From: Polytrichum commune
Taxonomy: Eukaryota > Streptophyta > Polytrichopsida > Polytrichales > Polytrichaceae
Assembly: GCA_950295325.1 (NCBI GenBank)
Contig: OX485808.1
Span: 35,983,180 to 36,047,179, forward strand
Reading direction: 5' to 3'
Length of the DNA: 64,000 nt
Shown one piece after another: positions 54,001-64,000 of the stretch (position 1 is the stretch's first letter; every line of letters begins with the position of its first letter). The position numbers and the translations under genes are program-made. The notes beneath the pieces are model-generated. The model did no database searches. It was not told the DNA's origin and worked only from the letters and a program-made list of their open reading frames with translations.

Positions 54001-54657
54001 GCCAGAAGTTGGCCCAAACATATTACCAATGTCTAGAGTCTACCATAACCGCTCATTCCTCCTCACTTTAGCACTCCAAATTGGGGACCTCTGTCATGGC
54101 ACTATTGGTTCTAGATTGATTGAAATTGAATCTCAACCTCATTGAAATTGAAACCCCGACCTGATTGAAATTGAGGTACCCTATAGATTGCCAATGGGAT
54201 CTTGATCAGGAATAGGCATCTCTACTATAATACGCGTTGGAACAATCTATGCATCATAGAAATCATCAGCTCCAAGATGTGGTTTGAGGCAGTGGTCCCA
54301 CATGTGTGGGAGGGTATCAAGGTTGGCTCTCATTCGCCTTTTGGCTTCCCGGACTTCAAAATCAATACATTTCATTAGAGGAAGTGTAGCTATGCCCATC
54401 TAGGTGTACACCCTAGCACCTAAAATCAACCTAGTCGTACGCTCACTTGGGTTAAGCAATGACGCATGGCCTACTAATGCTAAGCATGGCATGGCTAAGT
54501 AGGTATTATATTATTCATAATACGAATAGAATGGCGGTAGCCAGGCCATGACCCCCGCCCAAATTTAGATTGTACTTATTTAGATGCCAGTATCTAATGT
54601 GACTGTTCCAAAATACTTTGAGCATGTCCAGGGGTCCCACAAAACAAATTGTCCTCC

Positions 54658-55817
54658 TGAGGGCTGGGGCTAGGGCTCATGCCATTTGGTCGGGCCCCAG
54701 CTGGCCGAGTCACAACCTCCATCATGGGGGAAAGGGATCTCAAGGCCAGGGCCCACGATCCGGCACCCCCGGGCAACCCCACCAATTTTTATTTTTATTT
54801 TTTAAATCGCCCTTGCATTCTTGAAGGCCGCTTGTCCACAAATCCCATATTGAGTGCACTTCACCTTGGAGGCCCAAAATTCAAAATATATGTTCACTTC
54901 CCCTAATAAATAAGCAATTGATTGGATTTCAGTCCTGAAGTGAGACCAAACGCATGAAAATGAATGTCAATAAAGCATGTAATGAACTTGGAAGTAAAAA
55001 AACTATAGCATTGAGGTTAATATCATGTATGCGACTTACCATTTGAAAGGGTCTTTTGTCATTCTAAAATGAAACTTATATTAGTGTGCTATTTTACTTT
55101 TTTACTTTTATATTATTTTACTTAATGCCTTTTTCTTTCACAAGTATAATTTTTCAAACTAATTAAGCTGAATAAATGTAATTAAGTGTATCAAGCCTAA
55201 TTAGATATAATTAAATAAGAAATTATGCTTACCAAGGTAATTAAGCCTAATCATATCTAGAATGAGCATACTAGAATTAATTATGATTTATTACATTCAA
55301 TCATGCTTAATTAGTTCAAATATGTATGAATACTTGTGAAAGTAGAAGGCATTAACTAAACTATTATAAATAGAAATAAAATAAATGTAAGTTTAATTTT
55401 AGAATGACAAAAGACCGTTTCAAATGGATACATTATAACCTCAAGGTTGATGAGGATTTTGTAGTATTTTTTACTTCCAAGTTCATTACATGCCTTATTG
55501 ACATTCATTTACATGTTGTTGGTTTCACTCCGCGAATGCAATCCAATCAATTGCTTATTTACTAAGGGGAAGTGAACATATATATTGAATTTTGAGACTT
55601 CAAGGTGAAGTGCACTCAACATGGGGTTTGTGGACAAGGGGCTTTCAAGAATGCAAGGCTGGCAACAATTGTTGGTTGGGATAAAAATAAAATCATATTT
55701 GATGGGGCTGTTGGATTGTGGGCCCCAACCTTGAGACCCCCTTCCCCCATGATGGGGTCATGACTTGGCCAACTGGGACCCGCCCAAATGGCATGAGCTC
55801 TAGCCCTAGCCCCTCAT
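54658..55817. mobile_element. Foldback-type element with about 430-bp terminal inverted repeats
   Basis: The left arm (54658 to about 55085) and right arm (about 55385-55817) are reverse complements with moderate divergence. Shared landmarks are 'gctcatgccatttgg', 'cttgcattcttgaa.gcc', 'gagtgcacttcaccttg', 'aataagcaattgattggat' and 'gtcttttgtcattctaaaat'. The 300-bp centre is AT-rich with recurring 'taattaagcctaat'. There is no transposase. The arm length suits foldback or non-autonomous Mutator-like elements. A solo arm sits at 46690-47280. Confidence 0.85.
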
Positions 55818-56055
55818 GAGAGGCTGATCACATCAACCAACTTTGACACCATCCGTCGGCATCTTTGGCTGTAATAGTGTGAAAAGTGACATGCCAACAT
55901 CTATTTCTTAACATAATCCCAAACAATTTCACGGCTGGAACTAGACATAAATTTTGGTGTGATCGGGGCACAAGTAATGTTATGGGTGGGGATGGGCCTT
56001 AAGTTACTTAGCCATTGACATACTTAAAGCCATTAACTTCAATGCAGTAGAAAAC

Positions 56056-56212
56056 CTAGAGGAGTGAGCTATCGGATGGATGCAGATGAATGTCATCCAG
56101 AGATGATACAATGTCATCAACGTTAAAAATGAATTTCTCATCCTCAAACATTGCATGAAGACAATGATCCGGGCCGGCGACCTCTTCAATCCTCATTACT
56201 AAAGAACACGCA
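56056..56212 (-). pseudogene. Possible last-exon remnant of an unidentified gene
   Basis: On the minus strand, after an AG at about 56190, the frame reads RIEEVAGPDHCLHAMFEDEK, then FIFNVDDIVSSLDDIHLHP and a stop. The composition is protein-like but I do not recognise the family, and no further exon was found upstream. Confidence 0.25.
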
Positions 56213-56651
56213 ATTTTGCACATACCGACAAAGATTGAACACAAACAGGTTCCCAAGCAACACCCAAAACCAAAACCAAAACCAAAAAAAAAAAAAACGA
56301 AATACAAATACAGCACCGGTATGTGGGCAATCAGTGTTCAATGCGTAGGGTTTAGGTTTAAGAGCTCCAAATCGTATTCCGGTTTCGGAGCTCAATGGAG
56401 GAGCTTCACACGCACCTCAATCAGGCCAGTTGGATGACGAAGCAAAATCCAAGCACTTATTCGTTTTGTAAGTCAAATCTCTCTTCGCCTTGCTTCTATT
56501 GCTTTGTTTGACATATCGTTTCATTCACTTTCGTACTGTGAGTTTCGCAATTGATTGATGTTCTCTCCTCGATTCAGTACTCCGAAAATAGTTGTTTTGA
56601 CCCCTAGACGCTTTTGTAGCCCGAATTGGGCCTCACACATTTGAGATTTCG

Positions 56652-56694
56652 TATATGCACATCGCACATACGAAAATTGTGCGATGTGCATATA
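56652..56694. repeat. Perfect 17-bp inverted repeat (hairpin)
   Basis: TATATGCACATCGCACA at 56652-56668 and its exact reverse complement at 56678-56694, with a 9-base loop. It lies about 420 bp upstream of the RPC3 start codon. Confidence 0.95.
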
Positions 56695-57114
56695 GATTGG
56701 GATGTGATTTTCTGGTAGAGCAGTCATAGCTTGTTGTCTTGCAAGGTTATTCTTCTTGACACAAGGACACAGAGTAACTTGGAAATGGAAAGTGTTTAAT
56801 GAAGATTTCATATCATCCAGTATGAAGAGAGAATACTAATTTACATACTAAAAGCGTTCAGGGGTTTAGGGTTTAAGGGATTAAGAGGAACTTGAGGGAG
56901 GAGTTTTAAGAGCAGTGACAAGTTTTTTTCTTTTCTTTTCATTGCTCCGATTCTCTCATTTAATTTTTTTTTTCCCACATTGAATCTTGGGCTACAGAAA
57001 TTCTCGGCGATGTGGAAGGGATTGCAATGTGGAGGAGGCTGAGTTTCGGGTGCAAAATAAGAAATTTGCCCTAATTTTTTTGTGGGGTTACCTGTGGAAG
57101 AAACCCGATTGGCG

Positions 57115-60100
57115 ATGGCGACATCATACGGGAAGAGGCTGGCATGCGACCTAATTCTTGCCCACTTTGGTGAAATTGTTCAGGTTTGTTGCAATTTCTT
57201 CTTTGAAGGCTTTAGTTTAGTAGAACGACAGGTCTGCTGCAATTTCTTGCTCCTCCGCTCTTTAAAGTCTCTAGTTCATTAGAACTAGAACGGTCTTCTC
57301 TCTAAAGTTGGTACTCTACCCTTTGGAACCCCTACATGCGTTAAGAGTGTTTCAAACAATAATCAAGGCTTCGGAGGGGTCCTAAGAGGGGAGGAGGAGC
57401 CTCTTCTAAGAAACTAGGATGTTTTTCTTGGCTTTGTTCAAATTTTCATACTTCAGGCTTCAGGTCTTCTCTCTAAAGTATCACCCTCTACCCTTCGGCA
57501 ATCCTGCATGCATTAAGAGTGTTTCAAACAATAATCAAGGATTTGGAGGGGTCCTAAGAGGGGAGGAGGAGCCTCTTCTTAGAAACTAGGGTGTTTTTCT
57601 TGGCTTTGTTTAAATTTCCATACTTCAGGCTTCAGGTCTTCTCTCTAAAGTATCACCCTTTACCCTTCGGAAATCCTGCATGCATTAAGTGTTGCAAACA
57701 ATCAAGGCTTTGGAGGGTTTCTAAGAGGGGAGGAGGAGCTTGTTAAACCCTTCTTCTTAGAAACAATAGGGTGTTTTCTTGAATAATCCAAACTTTTGGC
57801 TTAGGTTAAATTTCATACTTGAGGGTTTTGTCTTAGCTCTCCTGGTTTCCTTGTGTTGATGAAATTGAGGTGTTGGTATACAATTTTCTTGAGTCTTTCC
57901 ATTGCTATCTCTGGAGATCAGTAGCAGAAACTCACAAGACAAGGATTTAACCACTGTCATATGGCTATTGCTGCGTGTGTGGTTTTTTTTCTTCTATTTT
58001 GTTCTGATTTTTGATTGCTTTCTTCTGGTTGCTTGGTGTTGATCATATTACTCTAAAAGCCTTGAATCTCTCAATTCCTATGCTTACAAGAATATGTTTT
58101 TAGTCTTTGCATATGGCCAACAAAATGCATGCAAAACGGCACTAACCCTAAGTTCAGTCTAGAAGTTGAACTACAGCATGCTGAAATAGAAACTGTAGTG
58201 CTCGTGATTATGGCTGGGGGAGGACTCAAAGTGCTCCTGAATAAAGGGGGGGGGGGGGTGTGTGCAGTTCAGTTTTTGAAGGCACTGTGACATTTTTTTC
58301 CTAGTGAAAAAAGAGTTTGTCATCACCTCGCATGGATGGTGGAGTGATTATGAATTTTAAGTTTCGAAGAATGTCAAAAGGTTGTTGGTACATGTGTGAC
58401 CCATACCAATGTTTTGATGCAGAAAGTATGCAAATGCCTGGTGTACCGTGGTCCATTGGCCCTGGGGGACATTGCGCGTTTCACACAACTCAACCCTCCG
58501 CAGTTGAAGAGTTCCCTTCTTGTCCTAATTCAACACAGCTGTGTTCAAGCATTCAAATTGGAGCATGAAGGTGCTGTTGTCACATGTGTCTTTCTTGTTT
58601 ATTTGTGATTACTTTAGAAGTTTAAAGGATAAGCATATTTGAGTTTTCCTTCAATTCAACATGACTTATGGTCGGGAGTTGGTATGGATGTTTGAACAAA
58701 GAACATTCTAGATAGATCAATCGAGCGTCAAACTCATTTTGGCATGCCAAGAGGTGCTAAAATGAGTATGGCCTTCAATAAACCAAAATAGGTTGCTCTT
58801 CATTCAAATTCACACACTGCCTCTTAGCATGCACCACAAGTAGAAAGACATTTATCGATACTTGAATGCAAAGCAAACATTGGAAAATCATAAGGGACCA
58901 ACTCCTGATGAAAAGTCCTGTTGAATTAAAGGATAGGTCTATTGTAAGATAGCTTCTTCTGTGTGTATTTTGCTCATATGATTTGGCTTAAAATTCAGGG
59001 GTTGGTACGGCACCAGCACGGGTAACCACTTCCTATATTGCCCTTTGTGACAACATTCTTCATCGCATGCGCTTTCCAAAGTTTCTGGTATTGGTAAACG
59101 AGGATCTTGGTGGAGAGGTAGGATATTTCTCTTCTGGCAGAGGCTGACTATCCTGTGTTTTCTTCAACTTACTGCATTGTCTATTTCCAGTTTTTTTAAA
59201 ATTCTTTTCAATATGCATACAAATGGAACGACAGATTTCTCTGCCTTACTTTGGCTCTTCCCCTGTCACTCGTTTGCTCCAAGTGTCAAACGAATGGTGA
59301 TATGGTTTGTTCTGAAGAAAGAATGTCTGGGTCAACAGGCAGAGTCTTTGGTGGAGGGGCTGCTTCAACACGGGCGGCTTACTCTGGAGCAGATGACACA
59401 ACGTGAAGCTGCACGAGTTGTCAAAGGTTATTCTCTTAAAAGATGTGACAAAAGTTACCATTGTTGAATAAATGTTGATTATTGTAGAGTGGAGTGTTTC
59501 CTCCTTTAATTGTTGGTAAATTGCTATTCTCGAAATTATGTGCCACATGGCAGTCTTAAATTGCTTGGACCCACTGTAATCCTATGCGGGAATTATAGTT
59601 TGGCATCGAAAAGATGAACCAGGAAGCACCTCAAGGTACTGAATACATTTTGTTGACCTTAGGTGGTTCAATTCAACTTGGAGTCTCTTTGGAGGAGGGA
59701 GGGGTGTGAGGATTAGATGGATCTGCCCGTATATAACAAAACCATGCACTAAGTTTATTGTGTTGTTTTTTCTTTTTCTTTCTATGCATCAACCAGCGGA
59801 GGGTGATGTTGCTCTAAGTGTGAAAGAAAATTTTGCAAACCTATTGAGAGCCCACTACGTGGAGCGATCGCCAGCCCCGGAGCCATCGTTGCATGGAAAG
59901 GGTCCAGTAGAACCTCCAAAGAAAGTAGCGCGGGGTGGTGTTGTAAGTAATTATACACCCTATTTCTTGTTTACCAGGTAACTGAAAGATTTCATGTCTA
60001 AATAGGCAATGGACTGTTGGAAAATATTTTCTTAGTAGCTGATTGGTTCATAGTGCTCGGTTGGCTGGCAAAGGATACTTCACCATCAACACTATCTATA

Positions 60101-63100
60101 TCATTGCAAGGAATGAAAACACAGCTCATTGCTGAAAGAGACAAAGAGGGGGGGGGGGGGGGGTGAGGGGGTGTGGGGTGCTATGTAGCCACTTTGGGTC
60201 GCAAAGGAATCTTGACTTTCACCAATCATATCTAAATTGGACGATGTCGAAATTTGATGAACTCAAGTGCATTAGCCTTCGTATGAAAAATTTCATGAAA
60301 TATTAGTGGTTGACGTCTGCACCTTTGGTGATGGGTGAACAGCGTGGGAGAGGGGGATCTGTGTTGTCTGTAAATGAAGAATGTGGTGAAGAGAACAAAG
60401 CCATGGCAGCAGCTGCCCCTTCGGCGACAGAGAGATTTCAAATGATATCTTTGATTGGCTTGGCTGACTCAGATCCAGACAAAGAAATGGATGAGGCTCC
60501 TGTTAGTGGGAAGGTGAGTGACTTGAACTCAAGCTTCAGGCAATAAGGGCCACTTAACACTATAGCCAAGGGCCTTGAAATTCATCCAAAAGGCTGTGCC
60601 AAGGAAACTTGAAATTGAATTTTATGCAGTCACAGGCCTTAAAGACATACGCAATCCGGCTCTCAACTGAATGCTTTTTCATTCATGTGGGCCCCTTTTA
60701 CACAGTAAATTTCAGTATGTCAAGGGTTGTGAGATTTTGAACTGTCATGGCTCCCAGCTTTGTGTTAGACTGACCTCATTGAAAAGTCAGGTAGGATACG
60801 ACACATTATCCATTGCATGCCATGTAGGACCCCATGTAGGTTTTTCATCCATTCAAACTTCCTTGGTCCCTTAGGCCCTCAAGCTCTGGTGCAAAGTGCT
60901 GTGGTACAGTCTCGTCATTTTCCACCAATGAGAGATTTTAATGTTTGGTGGTCACAGCCCCTCAAGCTCCAGTGTAAACTGCTCCTCCAATTCTAAAGCT
61001 ATATTCCCTAGACTATTTCCAGCCCTTCTCCCTTGCGCTTTGTTCTAAGATCTCACCTGAGAGATGCATCAGGAGGAGTGTTTTACTTTGTCAAGGTTAT
61101 GGGTACTAGAGCAATTGTTGTTAGATTATTATTGTTTAAGGTAAGTGGGCCTAAATTTTTTTCTTATCTAAATTGGACACCTATATTTGAGTGGTGGATG
61201 GGTAGGTGCAGATCGAAGAACAGACACCAGAAAGAGATTGGACCATGTGTTTAAAAGAGATTGGACCATGTGCTCAAAATTTGTTAACGATTCTAGGCTC
61301 AGTAGTCAACATAATTGGGGGGGATGTATGTGGCCTTCTTATGGCTCACTGTCAGTGGACTTATAACAATTCGAGATGCACTCCAAAACATTCTGGGATT
61401 AATCCTGGCTTCTTCAGAATTGTTTGTGGATGCACAGAAATTTTAACCCTGCAAATCTGTGTAGTATTAGGTAACAAACAACAAAAAGTAACCAAATAAG
61501 GCCATCTATTATGTCTAGTCTAAGGAATGATACACTTGTGCTGCTGCAGAGGAAGCTAGCGGCCCTCCAAATGGATGCGAAGACTACTGCGGCCGTTGAA
61601 GAGAAAGAAGTGTTATGGCGAGTGAATTTTGAAGAGTTTCTTCGCAGGTTAAGGCATCGGGTATGGACATATTCCCCAGATACAAATGACCTCTTGCTGA
61701 GCACTAAAGGTTAATGCTTGGATTGTGGAACTGTATTGTTTTCATAGATTTGTATGTTCATCTGGAAGCAGGTAATGGGTAGAGGAATGGAGCATCCTTG
61801 CGAAGAATTATTTGCATTTTGAAATTTAATCTTTGAAGTTTCAATGTGGATGTCTCTTTGTATGGCAAATGAGCAAATATTTCTCAAAATAATTGTAACA
61901 CCAAACCGGTAGATTTTTTGCCACTGAGAGGTAGATTTGAGGTGTTGAAATCCATCAGTGTGGTTGATTTATAGTGATCCTAATAGTGCAAAATATTGAC
62001 TAGTGGAAGCAGGAATCAGCTTCAAGTATTTGCATGATATCATTAGAGGAAAATTAATTAAGTTCACCATATCGATGTTTTGGACTCTAGAAATCTTAGT
62101 TACAATTCACTTATAAGTAATATCATCAGCCCGCCCCCCGACATTGTACACTACAACAGCATAGATCATTCCAAGAATAACTCCATTAATTTTACCATTG
62201 CTAATCATAGCCTACTCACTTTGACAAATATGTAAGTCGACTCATATTGTCTTGGATTTGAACTCAAGTGTCTGGGGATTGGCTTTGGCAGGCATGTGTT
62301 GCGTTGGTGAAAACCAGGGTAGACCCAGCAGCTGGCACTGTTCTTGCTGCAATGCTGGCAGCCACAAGGGGAAAAGAGACATCTGCCAAGCAACATTATT
62401 CAGGTGCACAGCTATAGAATGATAAGAAATAGTAGTTGAATTTTTTTGGAATAAAGAGTTAATTGTAAAACAACTGGAGAAATTTAAGGTAGATTCTTCC
62501 ATTTTGAATGTAACTGGCAAGTCTTGGAGGGCTTGTTTTTTAGGTGTTGACATGTTTCATCTTTATATGACCAAGAGTCTTCTCATTTCTTTGCCACCTA
62601 TATGAACATGTCTTACATAGGCACTCTTTGTTCCTCTCACCACTTGTGTACTCAAATAAAATCAAACTCAAGCGGTGAACTCAAGTTTCTCAAACTATGT
62701 AGCCTCTGAATAGAAGCTAATGCAGCTTCATGCCTAGGTTTTTTTTTTGAGGTTACTGGGGTGGAAGTAGCTTATACGGGAGATTTTTTCAAAAGTGGGG
62801 ACTTTATTAGAGCTAACCAGAAAGACACTCGGGAAATTGAGGGAATTTCAGGTGGATTCCCCCATTTGAGTGCAACTGGAAGTCTTGGAGGGTTTCTTTG
62901 AGTCTTAGGCACTGACATGTTTCATCTTTATACAACAAAGAATCTTCTCATCCTCTGTGCCACCTATATGCAAATATCTCATCTTGGCGCTCTTTGCTCC
63001 TCTCATCACTTGTGTACACCCCAAATAGAAGCAACCCTAAGAATGGAACTCAAAAGTTTCTCAAAGTTTGGTAGCCTCGGAATAGGAGCGAAAGGAGTTT

Positions 63101-64000
63101 TGACCCTGGTTCTTTTGTCATTGGCATGGAATTAAGAAGTGGCAAATATCGGGGACTCCTTCTAAAGTGAGGCATTAGTCCCCACTTTTGGTGACTTTAT
63201 GGTTCTCTACTGTGTCATGACGTCCTTTTACCTTCAACCAACTCTTCCTAGGTTGCCGCTGTCATGTGACATTGATATGACACTTGTGGTGCAGTTCCGA
63301 TTTCAATGGATTCTATCACACAAGCTGTGCGAGCACTACCCGAGGGTCAACACATGACTTTAGAGAAAATCAGAGGATCAGTGCAACAGCTTGCAGCTGA
63401 TTCAGTTGGCTATCTGTCTAGAGCTGGTGAAAGAGGCGGACCTGCTGAAGGAGGCAACAGCTTTGTTATCAGTATCCTTTATGTAAACAAAATGACTCTA
63501 AATTTAGAGTTCTTCTATATTTATTTACTCAGTATCAAACGTAGAAGAAATTAAAAGTTGCTCCTCCAGCTGAGATGAAATGTTTAAAAGCTGCAGACAC
63601 TTAAATACTCATGCTATTCAAGTGTCATTACTTGTATTGTCATCTTGAAAATTTGCATAACTGCTCCTCCACATAAACCGATTTATTTGGCTCCTTCACC
63701 ATTTCCTTTAAGACATGCGCAACATAATAGAACTCCGTCAACGGAATGAGGTGGGTCCTCACTAACTCAAAATGAGTCAATTCTTGACATTCTTCATGGC
63801 ATTTGGTGTTGTCCTGGATAGAAGTTTGACTACATACCTAAGTTATAAGTTGCATGAATGCTGTATTGATCATTAGGGCAGGTATTAATTGTATTTCATT
63901 AACCATTTTTTTAAAATGCTCAAATGGTGCAGGTTGAAGGGATTGTATTACAAAGATTTGGAAGGGAATGTTGTCGCATATTTAGACTTCTTGCTTTGAA
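57115..64000 (+). CDS. RPC3: RNA polymerase III subunit RPC3 (POLR3C/RPC82), 3' end beyond window
   Basis: A subunit of the Pol III initiation subcomplex with tandem winged-helix domains, acting in the nucleus. Exons 57115-57183, 58423-58570, 58999-59117, 59339-59426, 59797-59942, 60343-60513, 61550-61660, 62292-62403, 63295-63471, 63713-63750 and 63933 onward join in phase to about 415 residues, of roughly 530 in the family. Matching blocks: LACDLILAHFGEIVQKVCKC, RGPLALGDIARFT, LLVLIQHSCVQ, RVTTSYIALCDNILHRMRFP, LVEGLLQHGRLTLEQM, LWRVNFEEFLRRLRHR, and GIVLQRFGRECCRIFRLLAL at the edge. The exon 60343-60513 is a Gly/Ala-rich acidic linker that is variable in the family. The start is the ATG at 57115; an in-frame ATG at 57082 is possible. 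Introns carry a 171-bp tandem array, a MITE and a 360-bp duplication. Confidence 0.93.
57293..57805 (+). repeat. Three tandem 171-bp repeats in RPC3 intron 1
   Basis: Units start with 'gtcttctctctaaagt' at 57293, 57464 and 57636 and share 'cctgcatgcattaag', 'ggaggggtcctaagagggg' and 'gaaactagggtgttttt'. The third is more diverged. Confidence 0.9.
58647..58885. repeat. Dispersed repeat shared with 13588-13860
   Basis: Intron copy with 'gtcgggagttggtatgg', 'gaacaaagaacattcta' and 'cttagcatgcaccacaag'. It lacks about 40-60 bp present in the 13.6 kb copy. Confidence 0.75.
60547..60985 (-). mobile_element. Harbinger-like MITE in an RPC3 intron (inverted copy)
   Basis: It starts GGGCCACTTAACACTATAGC after TAA at 60544-60546. 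Its right end, reverse complemented, starts GGAGCAGTTTACACTGGAGC. The interior, read in reverse, has 'ctctcattggtggaaaatg' and 'ggatgaaaaacctacatggg', matching the 850-1228 element. The right target duplication is not evident, so that border is approximate. Confidence 0.65.
61140..61340 (-). repeat. Inverted copy of the dispersed repeat in an RPC3 intron
   Basis: 'cctatatttgagtggtgg' and 'ggaccatgtgctcaaaattt' mark the family. Inside, 'agagattggaccatgtg' occurs twice in tandem, about 25 bp apart. Confidence 0.7.
62475..63178 (+). repeat. Tandem duplication of about 360 bp in an RPC3 intron
   Basis: Copies (about 62475-62812 and 62835-63178) share 'aagtcttggaggg', 'tgacatgtttcatctttata', 'cttctcat', 'gccacctatatg', 'cactcttt.ctcctctca.cacttgtgta' and 'gtagcctc.gaatag'. 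They are diverged, so the event is not recent. Confidence 0.85.

Larger units (their letters stand above)
47281..54600. other. Gene-poor intergenic region
   Basis: No gene, tRNA or conserved domain recognised. Landmarks are the inverted-repeat element 47855-48114, a dispersed-family copy (50740-51060, inverted), and a weak family trace near 51735-51785. The remainder is AT-rich with only short, unsupported open frames. Confidence 0.5.
55818..57081. other. Intergenic / upstream region of RPC3
   Basis: Contains a possible minus-strand exon remnant, a perfect palindrome and a C/T-rich stretch ahead of the gene. An exon-like segment with a 'ttttg|taagtc' donor near 56470 could be a 5' leader exon, but this is not proven. 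Confidence 0.4.

Noticed and set aside
57293-57805. Additional coding exons of RPC3 within the tandem repeats
   Set aside because: Frames in the repeats do not continue the RPC3 homology. Exon 2 at 58,423 follows exon 1 directly in phase.

Overview
This 64 kb window is nuclear DNA of a plant (streptophyte, most likely a land plant). Every conserved gene is spliced with canonical GT-AG introns apart from one likely GC-AG intron. A plant-type cytosolic glutathione reductase has 16 coding exons, one gene product looks plastid-targeted, and the intergenic DNA is AT-rich and full of DNA-transposon derivatives plus one non-LTR retrotransposon. I cannot name the species from sequence alone.

Layout: 1-10.2 kb is gene-free and made of dispersed repeats, Harbinger-like MITEs (one nested) and a 418-bp terminal-inverted-repeat element. 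10.6-17.0 kb (+) holds a spliced gene for a UVR-motif/HEAT/TPR protein with a probable plastid presequence. 18.3-20.3 kb looks like a long, decayed DNA transposon whose internally deleted relative lies near 47 kb. 21.65-22.2 kb is a tandem-repeat leader in front of a 974-residue gene (22.3-27.2 kb, +): a long Ser/Pro/Lys-rich repeat region encoded by one giant exon, fused to a dienelactone hydrolase domain that has lost its nucleophile and its catalytic His. 28.2-32.2 kb is a broken LINE with RNase H. 32.7-34.4 kb (+) is an intronless CWC22-like splicing-factor ORF ending in a chromovirus-type chromodomain.

34.5-38.9 kb is intergenic, with a fragment of the dienelactone hydrolase gene's 3' end and a PRP17/CDC40-like WD40 fragment. 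38.9-46.4 kb (-) is cytosolic glutathione reductase, whose introns carry MITEs and dispersed repeats. 46.5-57 kb is gene-poor: nested elements, a long-arm foldback element (54.66-55.82 kb) and a perfect 17-bp palindrome. 57.1-64.0 kb (+) is the RNA polymerase III subunit RPC3/POLR3C, cut by the window edge.

The genes do not form a pathway: redox metabolism, Pol III transcription, a plastid TPR protein, and two odd chimeric ORFs. The most unusual items are the CWC22-chromodomain chimera and the repeat-fused dienelactone hydrolase pseudoenzyme. A recurring structural theme is transposon insertion into older repeats and local tandem duplication inside introns. Exon borders were derived by eye from reading frame, GT/AG sites and family similarity; no alignments or searches were run.
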